Source: Pelagimonas varians (GTDB lineage: Bacteria > Pseudomonadota > Alphaproteobacteria > Rhodobacterales > Rhodobacteraceae). Taken from it: 64,000 bases of DNA. The notes beneath the pieces were generated by a model. It made no database searches. It saw nothing but the letters and a program-made list of their open reading frames with translations, and had not been told where the DNA came from. Shown one piece after another: positions 42,022-51,688 of the stretch; within the stretch, counting starts at the first letter, position 1, and the number at the start of each line of letters is the position of its first letter. The stretch covers positions 248,001 to 312,000 of the forward strand of contig NZ_QKMF01000002.1 of NCBI RefSeq assembly GCF_003208435.1. Direction: 5' to 3'. The position numbers and the translations under genes are program-made.

Positions 42022-43181
42022 GATTTCCTCGTGAGTTTATCGAAGAGGCTGGCAATGCCGCCGGGGAACAAAAGGGTGACCGCGACAAAGGACAGGCCCA
42101 GCAAGACAAGCCACCAGTCGGTCCATTTGACGATATAGAAGCCAAGGTTGATATCGGGTGCACTGCCGCCTGTGAAGTAGCTGGACAGAAGCGAGACAAA
42201 CACTGCGCCGATGACGGCACCATAGAGCTTGCCGCGCCCGCCAATGGCGACCCAGACGGCAAGATAGATCGACGCAATCGGGGCGACTTCGGCAGGGTTG
42301 ATAATGCCAGCCTGCGGATAATAAAGCGCGCCTGCGATACCAGACACAACGGCTGTCAGTGTAAAGACGAAGAGTTTGTAGCTTTCGACATGGTAGCCAA
42401 GAAAGCGCACGCGCTGTTCATCGTCGCGGATCGCACGAATGACGCTGCCCATCTTGCCAGCGGTGACCCAGGCAAATAGCACGTAGCCAAGGGCCAGAGC
42501 GGCGGAGGAGGCCCAGAAGAAGGCGATAGAGATAAACGCCTGCGGGGTTTCTTCGTAGCCGGGAATGTTTTGCAGGCCTGACAGACCGTTGTTGCCGCGC
42601 AACCCGCTGTCATTTTGAAAGAGATAGAGCGCAAGGGCAAGGGTCATGGCTTGGGTCAGGATCGACAGGTAAACGCCGGTGACGCGGCTGCGGAAGGCGA
42701 GCCAGCCAAAAACGAGCGCCAAAAGTCCCGGGATCAGCAATACCATCAACAATTGCAGCGTCAGCGAATGGGCGAAGGACCAGATCAAAGGGAAATCGGA
42801 GGAACCGACAACACCAAAGATCTGATTGCCGATGGCGGTTGATATTTCCACATCGGTGGGCGGGATGATGTTGGCAGACAGGCTTTGGGCTACGATGGCT
42901 TCGGTGCGGGCATACATAAGCCACATACCGATCGCGTAGCCGCCGATACCAAAGAAGGCAAAGTGACCAAGGCTCAGGATGCCGCAATAGCCCCAAACTA
43001 CGTCCATAGCGATGGCGATCAGGCATAGACAGAGGGTTTTGCCCAAGGTTTTAACGAAAGAGGTTGAAACGAGGCCTACGCCAGCAGCTTCTGAAAAAAC
43101 CGAAACCAGCAGGGTAAACAGGCCGAGAAAGGCCAGAACCCAAAGCGTGGACGGGTGGCGGGTGATGAAGGTCTGGCTCAT
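42018..43181 (-). CDS. urtC: Urea ABC transporter permease UrtC
   Basis: 387 residues from the ATG at 43181 (SQTFITRHPSTLWVLAFLGL); the frame further upstream crosses the palindromic element at 43231-43270 and is not coding. It is a LivM-type permease with about ten membrane segments. Family landmarks are WGYCGILSLGHFAFFGIGGY and AIRDDEQRVRFLGYHVESYK, the cytoplasmic loop that couples to the ATPases. It partners UrtB to form the channel for urea import. Confidence 0.95.
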   Translation of the reverse strand: MSQTFITRHPSTLWVLAFLGLFTLLVSVFSEAAGVGLVSTSFVKTLGKTLCLCLIAIAMDVVWGYCGILSLGHFAFFGIGGYAIGMWLMYARTEAIVAQSLSANIIPPTDVEISTAIGNQIFGVVGSSDFPLIWSFAHSLTLQLLMVLLIPGLLALVFGWLAFRSRVTGVYLSILTQAMTLALALYLFQNDSGLRGNNGLSGLQNIPGYEETPQAFISIAFFWASSAALALGYVLFAWVTAGKMGSVIRAIRDDEQRVRFLGYHVESYKLFVFTLTAVVSGIAGALYYPQAGIINPAEVAPIASIYLAVWVAIGGRGKLYGAVIGAVFVSLLSSYFTGGSAPDINLGFYIVKWTDWWLVLLGLSFVAVTLLFPGGIASLFDKLTRKS

Positions 43182-43230
43182 TTTTTGGCTCCGGTGGGGG
43201 AGGTCTGGCGAAGGAAGTGCACCCTGCGCT

Positions 43231-43270
43231 GGGGGAGGGGGCGCTGCCCCCGCGCCTGCGGCGCTCCCCC
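43231..43270. repeat. GC-rich cruciform/REP-like element between urtB and urtC
   Basis: An outer stem GGGGGAG (43231-43237) with CTCCCCC (43264-43270) encloses two perfect inner hairpins, GGGGC-GCT-GCCCC (within 43237-43251) and GCGCC-TGC-GGCGC (43252-43264), a three-way-junction layout. It fills the 141-bp gap between urtB and urtC and may uncouple their expression or stabilise the mRNA. Confidence 0.6.
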
Positions 43271-43322
43271 GGAGTTTAAGTGGCAAGATGAAGATCGGGG
43301 CGCTGTGTGCATGGTCATTGGA

Positions 43323-45248
43323 TCAATCTCCTGCGGCGCGGCCTTTGAGGGCGACGATGCCTTTGGGGCGGAATTGGATGAACAGGATGATGAAGAGGAT
43401 CATGTAGGTTTGAGCGGCCAGAGTATTGGATGGGTTCAGCCATTCGATGCCCTTTTGCAGGGTGCCAATCATGGATGCGCCCGCGAGGGTGCCCCAGATG
43501 TTTCCTACGCCGCCGACAACAACTGTCATGAAGCTTTGAACGATGTAGTCAGAGCCCATTTCCGAGGTGACCTTGGCATATAGACCGATGGCAACACCGG
43601 CGATCCCCGCAATACCGGAGCCGAGGCCAAAGGTGAGCATTTTGATCCGTTCTGGATTGATGCCCATGGACGCCGCCATCCGCGGGTTTTGAGTGACCGC
43701 GCGGGTTTCAAGGCCGAGGCGGGTGCGTTTGAGAATAAAGAGCAGCAAGGTCAGGAACATGACCGCAAGAACAAAGATAGCAATCCGGATGTAGCTGATC
43801 TGGATAACGTCGTTAAAGACCAACGCACCATCGAGCCAAGCGGGCGATGTGAGGGGGCGTGCTTGTGTGCCGAAGATGTTTTTAGCCAGCTGCTGTAGCG
43901 CGATCGAGACGCCAAAGGTAGCCAGCAGGGTTTCAAGAGGACGGTTATAGAGCCAACGGATCACCAGACGTTCCATTGCAACGCCCGCGGCGAAGGTCAC
44001 GATGAAGGCGAGCGGCAGGGCGACGATCAAAGAGACTGTGTAGTTCGGGATGATTTGCTGGACGACATAACCGGTGTAGGCCCCCATCATGATGAACTCG
44101 CCATGCGCCATGTTGATGACACCCATAACACCAAAGGTGATGGCAAGGCCGATGGCCGCGAGAAAGTAGATCGAGGCCAGCGAGATTGCATCCAGTGCAA
44201 GGTCTGCGGACTGGCTGACGTTGACGCGGGTGTTGACGGTGTCTTGGGCGGCTTTTGCGGCTGTTGTGATATCGGCGTTGGGTTCGTCATAGATGTGGTA
44301 GATCTGCCAGTCGTTGAGGGCAGTGGTGATCGCGTCTTCGGTGACGCGCGCCGGGGCTTTTCCAGCGTCAACCAATAGATCATATGCGACGAGACGGGCG
44401 GTGTCTGTGTTTAGGCTAACGGTTGACACTGTGCCTACCTTGCCGCCTTCTACGTTTTCTTCCAGAGACTTGCGTATGTCATCCGAGGTGATCGGCGCGG
44501 GCAGACCGGCTGTGTCGACGAGCAGGGCATAGGCCTCGGCGCGCGGCAGTTCGACCGTGCCTGCGATATTGGCATCAGGGGCAGATTGCGCGGCCAAGGT
44601 TGTGGTTGTCAGGATCTGCGAAAGCGCTGCGCGGGTTTCGACACTGATGCCGCTGGCCAGTGAATTGATGGCCGCGATGCGCTGGCCCGGGGTGTCACCG
44701 AAGCGGGCGGCGATGTAGGTTACCAGCTGTTGTTTGCGGGCCTTCAGGGCAGTGTCGGTTTCGCTGGAAATAGAGGTTTCCAGAGCTCCGAGTTGCGCGG
44801 GATCTAGGTTGCGGGCAAGTGCATCGACCGCATCTTGGCGACGCTGTAGATCCGGGGAAGACAGTTGGAACTGTACGAGCGCTTCGCTGATTGCTTTGCG
44901 GACGCCACCGTTGGGTTTGATCTGTTTGAGCGTGGCTGCGTCAACACCGGATGTGATGACAGCGCTGTCGATATCGGTCAAATCCATGCCCGCGTCGGTT
45001 TCGGCGGCATAGAAGAAAAGGCCATCTTTGGTACGTCGGTAGAGTTCCTTACCCTGCCATTTTTCAAGAAATTCGGGGGCTTGCGGCAAACCGGAAGCAA
45101 CAAGTGCCTCAAGCGCAGGGCCGATTTTCTTGCGCGATGGTTTGGCGATCTGAGCCTGATGCTCTTGCAGGAGTGACTGGAGGTCTTGGGCGAGTACAGC
45201 TGCAGGCAGGCACAGCAGGGTCAAGACCGTGAGAAGGGCACGGAGCAT
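43323..45248 (-). CDS. urtB: Urea ABC transporter permease UrtB
   Basis: 641 residues. A signal peptide (LLTVLTLLCLPAAVLA) and a long helical periplasmic N-terminal part (about 22-330, repeats such as QRRQDAVDALARNLDPAQLG) precede the LivH-type permease domain, with about eight membrane segments. Permease landmarks are GVMGVINMAHGEFIMMGAYT and QNPRMAASMGINPERIKMLT, with FGLGSGIAGIAGVAIG. Proteobacterial UrtB proteins often have such an extended N-terminus, absent from LivH. It is the second gene of the urea importer operon, 67 bp after urtA. Confidence 0.95.
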   Translation of the reverse strand: MLRALLTVLTLLCLPAAVLAQDLQSLLQEHQAQIAKPSRKKIGPALEALVASGLPQAPEFLEKWQGKELYRRTKDGLFFYAAETDAGMDLTDIDSAVITSGVDAATLKQIKPNGGVRKAISEALVQFQLSSPDLQRRQDAVDALARNLDPAQLGALETSISSETDTALKARKQQLVTYIAARFGDTPGQRIAAINSLASGISVETRAALSQILTTTTLAAQSAPDANIAGTVELPRAEAYALLVDTAGLPAPITSDDIRKSLEENVEGGKVGTVSTVSLNTDTARLVAYDLLVDAGKAPARVTEDAITTALNDWQIYHIYDEPNADITTAAKAAQDTVNTRVNVSQSADLALDAISLASIYFLAAIGLAITFGVMGVINMAHGEFIMMGAYTGYVVQQIIPNYTVSLIVALPLAFIVTFAAGVAMERLVIRWLYNRPLETLLATFGVSIALQQLAKNIFGTQARPLTSPAWLDGALVFNDVIQISYIRIAIFVLAVMFLTLLLFILKRTRLGLETRAVTQNPRMAASMGINPERIKMLTFGLGSGIAGIAGVAIGLYAKVTSEMGSDYIVQSFMTVVVGGVGNIWGTLAGASMIGTLQKGIEWLNPSNTLAAQTYMILFIILFIQFRPKGIVALKGRAAGD

Positions 45249-45284
45249 AGGGGATTACCTGTTGGGGGGGAGGGGCAGGGGAAA

Positions 45285-45307
45285 GGGTGCGCGATGGACG
45301 CGCACCC
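45285..45307 (-). promoter_or_regulatory. Stem-loop between urtA and urtB
   Basis: GGGTGCGCG and CGCGCACCC (perfect 9-bp arms, 5-nt loop) lie between the urtA stop and the urtB start. In the minus-strand transcript the stem is followed by TTTCCCC only, so it is more likely an mRNA-stabilising or partial attenuation element that keeps binding-protein levels high. Confidence 0.6.
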
Positions 45308-45315
45308 GATTTGGT

Positions 45316-46599
45316 TTAGTAGTTCGATTTGATCTGAACGCAGGACGCGGTGTCCGTGTTGTACATCCCGCAACCAAGGTCTTTCCAATCGGACTTCAGA
45401 ACCGCAGATTCTGGCAGGAAGTCAGTCCAAGCGTCGCCTGGTACTTCGGAAGTCTGACTGATGATGTCGAACTGGCCATCCGCCTGAATTTCACCGATCA
45501 GAACCGGCTTGGACAGGTGGTGGTTAGGCAACATCACGGCGGTACCGCCAGTCAGGTTTGGATACTCCTGACCGTACATTGCGGTGCGAACAGCGTCCAC
45601 ATCGGTGGTGCCTGCGGCGGTCGCAGCGTTCACCCACATGTTGAAACCGATGAAGTGTGCTTCCATTGGGTCATTGGTCACGCGCTCTTCGCCCATTTTG
45701 GCTTTCCAAGCTTCGATCCATGCTGTGTTTGCTTCGCCTTCTGCGGACTGGAAGTAGTTCCAAGCAGCAAGGTGACCGGTCAGGTTGGCAGTGTCGAGGC
45801 CCGAAAGCTCTTCTTCGCCAACCGAGAAGGCAACGACAGGGATGTCGTCAGCCGAGATGCCGGCGGCTGCCAGTTCTTTGTAGAAGCCGATGTTTGCGTC
45901 GCCGTTGATGGTCGAGATAACGCCGACCTGTTTGCCGTCTTCACCCAGTTTCACAACATCAGCAACGATGGTTGCCCAGTCGGAATGACCAAAGGGGGTG
46001 TAGTTGACGAAGATATCTTCGGCAGGGATACCCTTGGATTTCAGGTAGGATTCCAAGATGTTGTTCGTTGTGCGGGGATAGACATAGTCAGTGCCCAGCA
46101 GTGCGAATTTCTCGACACCCAGCTCGTCCAGGAAATAATCAGTGGCGGGGATCGCCTGTTGGTTGGGGGCAGCACCTGTGTAGAACACGTTCTTGGAGCT
46201 TTCTTCACCTTCATACTGAACAGGGTAGAACAGCAGGCCGTTCAGCTCTTCGATGACGGGCAGAACCGATTTGCGCGAAACCGATGTCCAGTTGCCGAAA
46301 ATGACGTCAACGTCATGCACCGAAATCAGCTCACGGGCTTTTTCAGCGAAAAGCGGCCAGTCAGAGGCGGGGTCAACAACAACCGCTTCGATTTCGCAGC
46401 CCAGCAGACCGCCTTTTTTGTTTTGCTCTTCGATCAGCAGCAGCATGGTGTCTTTGAGCGTGGTTTCAGAAATCGCCATGGTGCCGGACAGCGAATGCAG
46501 AACGCCAACTTTGACAGGATCGGCGCATTCCGCGAATGCAGGGGCCGACAGGGCGGCAAGAGCGGCAGTGCTGGTGAGCAGTTTGGTGAAGCAGTTCAT
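45316..46599 (-). CDS. urtA: Urea ABC transporter substrate-binding protein UrtA
   Basis: 427 residues, preceded by AAGGAGATAACTG, a strong ribosome-binding site. Signal peptide MNCFTKLLTSTAALAALSAP then AFA. The mature protein starts ADPVKVGVLHSLSGTMAISE, with IFGNWTSVSRKSVLPVIEEL and FYPVQYEGEESSKNVFYTGA, the UrtA/FmdD signature that separates it from branched-chain amino-acid receptors. It captures urea in the periplasm. First gene of urtABCDE, divergent from the urease operon. Confidence 0.96.
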   Translation of the reverse strand: MNCFTKLLTSTAALAALSAPAFAECADPVKVGVLHSLSGTMAISETTLKDTMLLLIEEQNKKGGLLGCEIEAVVVDPASDWPLFAEKARELISVHDVDVIFGNWTSVSRKSVLPVIEELNGLLFYPVQYEGEESSKNVFYTGAAPNQQAIPATDYFLDELGVEKFALLGTDYVYPRTTNNILESYLKSKGIPAEDIFVNYTPFGHSDWATIVADVVKLGEDGKQVGVISTINGDANIGFYKELAAAGISADDIPVVAFSVGEEELSGLDTANLTGHLAAWNYFQSAEGEANTAWIEAWKAKMGEERVTNDPMEAHFIGFNMWVNAATAAGTTDVDAVRTAMYGQEYPNLTGGTAVMLPNHHLSKPVLIGEIQADGQFDIISQTSEVPGDAWTDFLPESAVLKSDWKDLGCGMYNTDTASCVQIKSNY

Positions 46600-46981
46600 C
46601 AGTTATCTCCTTGCGGGATGGTGCCTGCATGGTGCGTCCCTATTGCAAGGGGCAGCGCATCTGCTAGCAAGGTCCCGCAACATATGTTGCATCTCGTGTG
46701 GCGGCCCAACGTGAGGTCCAATTCATATGGGTCGTCACACACCCGTTTTCCGAAATTGCGTTTCCTAGCGTCCCGGCGGGTGGCTTAGTCATTGGCCGTG
46801 AGGGGCCGTGGGTCAATTCTGCGTGTGCGAAGAGCACGGCCTTGCTTGAAATTGGTGAAAAATTAGTCACAACTGCGGGGTTTCGATTAAAAAATGGGCG
46901 CAAAGCCCTGTCCTCTATTCTCTTTTCGCCGGAAACATTGCCGGAATCAGGCCTACGTGCTGAACAAAGTGGCGAAACCAA
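46600..46981. promoter_or_regulatory. Divergent regulatory region urtA / ureD, with a 14-bp palindrome
   Basis: 382 bp between the divergent urea-uptake and urease operons; no gene was seen. GCAACATATGTTGC (46677-46690) is a perfect palindrome about 80 bp upstream of urtA. The repeated GCACC in the urtA leader (46626-46646 read on the minus strand) recalls half-sites of nitrogen-control regulators but not in the standard NtrC arrangement. The ureD-proximal part (46840-46920) is AT-rich. No sigma-54 -24/-12 element could be fitted. Confidence 0.45.
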
Positions 46982-47815
46982 GTGACCGAGGAAAAACCGA
47001 TTAACGCCACGTTAAGACATACGATGCCCAAACAGCCCCGCGCTGAAGGAACGCTAAACCTAAGGGCGAAAAATCGCGGCACATGCAGCGCGATTGCGCA
47101 TCTTCGGTCATCCGGCTGTATGAAGGCTTTGTTCCCGCGCAGCAGCGATGCGCTTGAGGCGATTGTCATTAATACAGCGGGCGGTTTGACCGGTGGTGAC
47201 AAAGTGGCGCTTCGGGCCGAGGCGGAAACGGGTGCTTCTTTATGCTTGACGACCCAAGCGGCCGAGCGCGCCTATCGTGCAGCATCGGGCTTTGCGACGG
47301 CGGACAGTGTTTTGACAGCGCAATCCGGTGCACAGATCAACTGGCTGCCCCAAGAGTTGATCTTGTTTGAAGGCGCGGCGCTGCGCCGGTCGCTAAAGGT
47401 TGATCTGGCGTCTGATGCGCGGTTGCTCATGGTGGAGCCGGTGGTCTTTGGCCGCGCGGCAATGGGCGAGGTGCTGCGCAATGTGTCGTTCCAGGACCGT
47501 ATAGAAATCTACCGCAACGGATTGCCCTTATATATGGACGCCTTACGCTTGGACGGTGATCTTGTCGCGCAAATGGCACGATTGGCTAAAGGTGCCGGTG
47601 CGATGGCCAGTTTGGTTTTTGTCGCCCCTGAAGCTGAAGCGCATTTGAGCGCGGTGCGGGCAATGTTGCCCGAAACTGGCGGGGCTTCTCTCTTACATCC
47701 GGATCTATTGGCTCTGCGCCTCGTGGCCGAAGACGGTTTCGAGTTGCGCCGCGCCTTGCTTCCTATTCTTGATCGCCTCAGTGGCGACACACTCCCGACG
47801 TCTTGGAGACTATGA
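46982..47815 (+). CDS. ureD: Urease accessory protein UreD
   Basis: 277 residues if started at the GTG 46982; the ATG at 47024 is an alternative and neither has an ideal Shine-Dalgarno. Family landmarks are [20 protein letters not shown] near the N-terminus, [32 protein letters not shown], and [18 protein letters not shown]. UreD binds the urease apoenzyme and, with UreF and UreG, forms the complex through which nickel reaches the active site. First gene of the ureDABCEFG operon, one base before ureA. Confidence 0.94.
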   Translation: MTEEKPINATLRHTMPKQPRAEGTLNLRAKNRGTCSAIAHLRSSGCMKALFPRSSDALEAIVINTAGGLTGGDKVALRAEAETGASLCLTTQAAERAYRAASGFATADSVLTAQSGAQINWLPQELILFEGAALRRSLKVDLASDARLLMVEPVVFGRAAMGEVLRNVSFQDRIEIYRNGLPLYMDALRLDGDLVAQMARLAKGAGAMASLVFVAPEAEAHLSAVRAMLPETGGASLLHPDLLALRLVAEDGFELRRALLPILDRLSGDTLPTSWRL

Positions 47816-47816
47816 C

Positions 47817-48119
47817 ATGCAATTAACCCCGCGCGAAAAAGACAAACTGCTGGTGGCCATGGCCGCCATCGTCGCCCGCAAACGGTTGGAGCGCGGCGTC
47901 AAGCTGAACCACCCCGAAGCGATTGCGCTGATCACAGATGCAGTGGTTGAGGGGGCCCGCGATGGCCGATCCGTCGCCGACATGATGCAGGCTGGTGCCG
48001 AAGTCATCACCCGCGAAGATTGTATGGACGGCATCGCAGAGATGATCGTCGAAGTGCAAGTCGAAGCAACCTTTCCCGATGGCACCAAATTGGTGACTGT
48101 CCACAACCCTATTCGCTAA
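47817..48119 (+). CDS. ureA: Urease gamma subunit
   Basis: 100 residues from the ATG at 47817 ([20 protein letters not shown]), the standard length and start for the separate gamma subunit. [20 protein letters not shown] and [20 protein letters not shown] then KLVTVHNPI complete the family pattern. It forms the (alpha beta gamma)3 urease with UreB and UreC. The short spacing to ureD supports co-transcription. Confidence 0.97.
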   Translation: MQLTPREKDKLLVAMAAIVARKRLERGVKLNHPEAIALITDAVVEGARDGRSVADMMQAGAEVITREDCMDGIAEMIVEVQVEATFPDGTKLVTVHNPIR

Positions 48120-48139
48120 CTTTTAGCAGGAGACATCTT

Positions 48140-48304
48140 ATGAAGTATCTTTCCGCCTTCTCACTGCCATCCCTTGTTGTACTTGCGTCTCCCGCCATGG
48201 CCCACGAAGGGGCGCACCTGCATCCGCACGATGGCGGGCTCTGGCTTGGTGTTGTGGCTATTTTGGCTGGTCTTGGCCTGATCGCCCTCAAGGTGCGCAA
48301 ATGA
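48140..48304 (+). CDS. Small His-containing exported/membrane protein within the urease operon
   Basis: 54 residues, between ureA and ureB, with AGGAGACATCTT as ribosome-binding site and a 4-bp overlap (48301-48304) with ureB. It has a signal peptide ([20 protein letters not shown]), then [13 protein letters not shown] with four histidines, then one membrane helix ([19 protein letters not shown]) and a basic end. The [10 protein letters not shown] motif resembles the metal-binding start of HupE/UreJ nickel transport proteins, but the protein is far shorter. A nickel-related role is inferred only from position and histidines. Confidence 0.8.
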   Translation: MKYLSAFSLPSLVVLASPAMAHEGAHLHPHDGGLWLGVVAILAGLGLIALKVRK

Positions 48305-48606
48305 TCCCCGGAGAGCTGTTTCCAGCCTCTGGAACCCTGACCCTGAATGAGGGGGCAGAAGCCATTACCCTGATGGTCGCCAACACCGGCGACCGGCCGA
48401 TCCAGATCGGGTCGCATTATCATTTCGCCGAATCAAATCCAGGTTTGGATTTCGACCGTGACGCTGCGCGGGGTTTGCGTCTGGATATCGCCGCCGGAAC
48501 AGCCGTGCGGTTTGAACCGGGCCAGCGGCGCGAAGTGCAATTGATCCCGATCTCGGGCGCGCGCCGCGTGTTCGGGTTCAACGGGCAAGTGATGGGTGAT
48601 CTTTGA
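48301..48606 (+). CDS. ureB: Urease beta subunit
   Basis: 101 residues, the usual length. [20 protein letters not shown] at the N-terminus, [20 protein letters not shown] and the closing [16 protein letters not shown] are the conserved blocks. Structural subunit of the urease trimer. It overlaps the tiny upstream gene by 4 bp. A 96-bp gap with a small hairpin (CCGGT/ACCGG, 48629-48645) separates it from ureC. Confidence 0.96.
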   Translation: MIPGELFPASGTLTLNEGAEAITLMVANTGDRPIQIGSHYHFAESNPGLDFDRDAARGLRLDIAAGTAVRFEPGQRREVQLIPISGARRVFGFNGQVMGDL

Positions 48607-48702
48607 CCTGCCAGATATGAAGGCATCGCCGGTTTGTGACACCGGTATGCCCATCGCCCTTGCTAAAATCTTTGCCCGAATGGGCCATTCGGAGGCCACT
48701 CT

Positions 48703-50412
48703 ATGCCAGCCACAATAAAACGTTCCGACTATGCCGCCATGTTCGGCCCTACCACGGGTGACCGCCTGCGCCTTGCGGACACTGATCTGATTATCGAAGT
48801 CGAACGCGACCTGACCACCTACGGCGAAGAGGTCAAATTCGGCGGCGGCAAGGTTATCCGTGACGGCATGGGTCAAGCCCAGACCACGCGGGCCCAAGGT
48901 GCGGTGGATACCGTTATCACCAACGCGCTGATCGTTGACCATACCGGTGTCTACAAGGCCGACGTCGGCTTGAAATCCGGTCGCATTCACAAGATCGGCA
49001 AAGCGGGCAATCCAGACACCCAACCCGGCGTGGATGTTATCGTTGGCCCCGGCACCGAAGTCATCGCTGGCGAGGGGCGCATCCTGACCGCAGGCGGTTT
49101 TGACAGCCACATCCATTTCATTTGCCCGCAGCAGATCGAAGACGCGCTACATTCCGGTTTGACCACAATGCTAGGCGGCGGAACCGGCCCCGCTCATGGC
49201 ACACTGGCCACCACCTGCACGCCCGGCCCTTGGCACATTGGCCGGATGATGCAAGCGGCTGATGCCTTTCCGATGAATCTCGCCTTTGCGGGCAAGGGGA
49301 ATGCGTCCCTGCCTGCCGCGCTTGAGGAACAGATCAAGGCCGGTGCCTGCGCGCTCAAATTGCACGAAGATTGGGGCACCACACCCGCCGCCATTGATTG
49401 CTGTCTGACCGTTGCCGACGCAATGGACGTGCAGGTGATGATCCACACCGATACTCTGAACGAATCCGGTTTTGTCGAACACACGGTCGGGGCCATGAAG
49501 GGCCGCACCATTCACGCCTTCCATACAGAAGGCGCTGGTGGCGGCCACGCGCCTGACATCATCAAAATTTGCGGCGAAGAGCATGTCTTGCCCAGTTCAA
49601 CCAACCCGACGCGGCCCTTTACGGTCAATACCGTCGAGGAACATCTCGATATGCTGATGGTCTGCCATCATCTTGATAAATCGATCCCCGAAGACGTGGC
49701 TTTTGCCGAAAGTCGCATCCGCCGCGAGACAATCGCAGCCGAAGACATCTTGCACGATATGGGCGCGTTTTCGATCATCGCCTCCGACAGTCAGGCGATG
49801 GGGCGCGTTGGCGAAGTGCTGATCCGCACTTGGCAAACCGCCGACAAAATGAAGAAACAGCGCGGACGTCTGGCTGAGGAAACCGGTGAAAACGATAATT
49901 ACCGCGTCCGTCGCTATATTGCCAAATACACCATCAATCCAGCGATTGCCCATGGATTGGCGCATGAGATTGGCAGCATCGAAGAAGGCAAACGCGCTGA
50001 TCTGGTGTTGTGGTCGCCTGCCTTCTTTGGTGTGAAGCCGGAGATGGTTTTGCTGGGCGGGATGATTGCTTGTGCGCAGATGGGGGATCCCAATGCGTCG
50101 ATCCCGACACCGCAGCCAGTTTACAGCCGCCCGATGTTCGGGGCCTATGGCCGCGCCGTAGAAAACTCTGCTGTGGTCTTTGTATCAGAGGCGGCTCAGG
50201 CCGACGGGATTGGCAAACAGCTGGGGTTGGCCAAGCAGACTTTGGCGGTGAAAAACACCCGCGGGATCGGCAAGAAAGACTTAAAATTGAACGATGCTTT
50301 GCCAGAAGTCGAAGTGAACCCCGAAACCTACGAAGTGCGGGCGAACGGGGAACTTCTGACGTGCGAGCCTGCAACCGAACTACCTATGGCACAGCGCTAT
50401 TTCTTGTTCTAG
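48703..50412 (+). CDS. ureC: Urease alpha (catalytic) subunit
   Basis: 569 residues, full length. Nickel ligands and active-site residues are visible: [13 protein letters not shown] (HxH), [13 protein letters not shown] with the lysine that is carbamylated to bridge the two nickels, [11 protein letters not shown] and [15 protein letters not shown] with the second pair of histidines, [20 protein letters not shown] with the mobile-flap His, and [12 protein letters not shown] with the last Asp ligand. It hydrolyses urea to ammonia and carbamate in the cytoplasm. No missing residues were noticed. Confidence 0.98.
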   Translation: MPATIKRSDYAAMFGPTTGDRLRLADTDLIIEVERDLTTYGEEVKFGGGKVIRDGMGQAQTTRAQGAVDTVITNALIVDHTGVYKADVGLKSGRIHKIGKAGNPDTQPGVDVIVGPGTEVIAGEGRILTAGGFDSHIHFICPQQIEDALHSGLTTMLGGGTGPAHGTLATTCTPGPWHIGRMMQAADAFPMNLAFAGKGNASLPAALEEQIKAGACALKLHEDWGTTPAAIDCCLTVADAMDVQVMIHTDTLNESGFVEHTVGAMKGRTIHAFHTEGAGGGHAPDIIKICGEEHVLPSSTNPTRPFTVNTVEEHLDMLMVCHHLDKSIPEDVAFAESRIRRETIAAEDILHDMGAFSIIASDSQAMGRVGEVLIRTWQTADKMKKQRGRLAEETGENDNYRVRRYIAKYTINPAIAHGLAHEIGSIEEGKRADLVLWSPAFFGVKPEMVLLGGMIACAQMGDPNASIPTPQPVYSRPMFGAYGRAVENSAVVFVSEAAQADGIGKQLGLAKQTLAVKNTRGIGKKDLKLNDALPEVEVNPETYEVRANGELLTCEPATELPMAQRYFLF

Positions 50413-50514
50413 GAAATCGCAATTTGGGCCGATGGATAGGCGCAAAGCAATACAAATATAACGGCTTAGGCGGCCAGATGTGCCGCCTCGGTTGCTGAAA
50501 TCAAAGGACGCGTT

Positions 50515-51057
50515 ATGAATGTAGACACGCTACCTGTGGCGCAGGTCTTGCTGCGCAAGGGGACTTGGTCCGGTGCGACACAGACCGTGACACTGGACTA
50601 TGATGCACGGTTTTTACGCCGCAAAAAGCTAACCTGCGACGGCGGTTTGGGCTTTGTCGTCGATCTTGAAAAAACCATGTCTTTGGACGCAGGAGATGCC
50701 CTTCAGCTGGGGGATGGCCTGTTGGTCGAAGTCCGTGCCGCTGCCCAAGATGTTCTGGAAGTCAAAGGAAATCTGGCCCGTTTGGCATGGCATATCGGCA
50801 ACCGCCACACCCCATGCCAAGTTGAAGAAGACCGGCTATTGATCCAACGTGATCCGGTGATCCGGCATATGCTGGCGCATCTTGGAGCGACGGTTGTGGA
50901 GGCGGTTGAACCCTTCACACCCGAAGGCGGGGCCTATGGCCACGGGCGCACCCACAGCCATGATCATGGCAACAGCGCCCATGATCATTCAGGCGACCAC
51001 GATCACGATCATACCCACGACCATCACAGCCACGCAGGGCACGATCATGCCCATTGA
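50515..51057 (+). CDS. ureE: Urease accessory nickel chaperone UreE, His-rich tail
   Basis: 180 residues. The core has LTCDGGLGFVVDLEKTMSLD, the metal-binding region AWHIGNRHTPCQ and IRHMLAHLGATV. The C-terminal ~40 residues are extremely His-rich (about 16 His, e.g. SGDHDHDHTHDHHSHAG), as in Klebsiella UreE, and serve to store or deliver Ni. Its 3' end overlaps the ureF start by 11 bp. A 102-bp gap follows ureC. Confidence 0.95.
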   Translation: MNVDTLPVAQVLLRKGTWSGATQTVTLDYDARFLRRKKLTCDGGLGFVVDLEKTMSLDAGDALQLGDGLLVEVRAAAQDVLEVKGNLARLAWHIGNRHTPCQVEEDRLLIQRDPVIRHMLAHLGATVVEAVEPFTPEGGAYGHGRTHSHDHGNSAHDHSGDHDHDHTHDHHSHAGHDHAH

Positions 51058-51688
51058 CGGAAACCTGCTCACCTTGTCGCAATGGTTGTCTCCGGCTTTT
51101 CCCTTAGGGGCGTTTACCTATTCGCACGGGCTTGAAACAGCCATCGAGGCGGGGTGGGTCCACGATGCAATCAGTTTGCAAGACTGGCTTGAGGATCTTC
51201 TGGAGCATGGATCAGGGCGCACGGATGCGATCTGGATCAGGGCGGCGATGTCCGACGGCGCACATTGGCCCGATCTTGATGCCTTGGCGCGTGCGTATTC
51301 GCCTGCGGCTGAGCGCCTGCGCGAAGCGGACAAGCAAGGCGGGGCCTTTGTGAAAACCGTGAACGCAGTTTGGTTCACCAGCTTGCCCGCCTTGGTGTTG
51401 CCGCTTGCGCTTGGGGCTGCGGCGCAAACGCGCCGGATGGACGCCGACACCGTAGTTGCGCTCTACCTCAACGCATTTGTCGGCAATCTCGTGTCGGCAG
51501 CACAACGCTTGATGCCATTCGGGCAAACGCAGGCGCAACAAGTGTTGTCGGCTCTAACGCCGCTATGCTTGCGGGTGACTGCTACGACGCGACCATTGAC
51601 ACCGGATGACCTGTGGTCGAACGCCTTTTTGTCCGACATATCAGCGATGAAACATGAAACCCTGCAACATAGGTTGTTCCAATCATGA
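51047..51688 (+). CDS. ureF: Urease accessory protein UreF
   Basis: 213 residues from the ATG at 51047, the family-typical start ([20 protein letters not shown] then [12 protein letters not shown]). The longer frame upstream is the out-of-frame shadow of the UreE histidine tail. The all-helical body includes [20 protein letters not shown] and [20 protein letters not shown]. UreF bridges UreD and UreG in the activation complex and gates GTP-driven nickel delivery. It overlaps ureE by 11 bp and ureG by 4 bp. Confidence 0.95.
   Translation: MPIDGNLLTLSQWLSPAFPLGAFTYSHGLETAIEAGWVHDAISLQDWLEDLLEHGSGRTDAIWIRAAMSDGAHWPDLDALARAYSPAAERLREADKQGGAFVKTVNAVWFTSLPALVLPLALGAAAQTRRMDADTVVALYLNAFVGNLVSAAQRLMPFGQTQAQQVLSALTPLCLRVTATTRPLTPDDLWSNAFLSDISAMKHETLQHRLFQS

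Noticed and set aside
46626-46646. NtrC site or sigma-54 promoter upstream of urtA
   Set aside because: GCACC repeats are direct rather than inverted, and no GG-N10-GC spacing fits.
45229-46788. 519-codon + strand frame opposite urtA
   Set aside because: Long only because of GC-biased third positions; urtA on the minus strand has a strong ribosome-binding site, signal peptide and family motifs.
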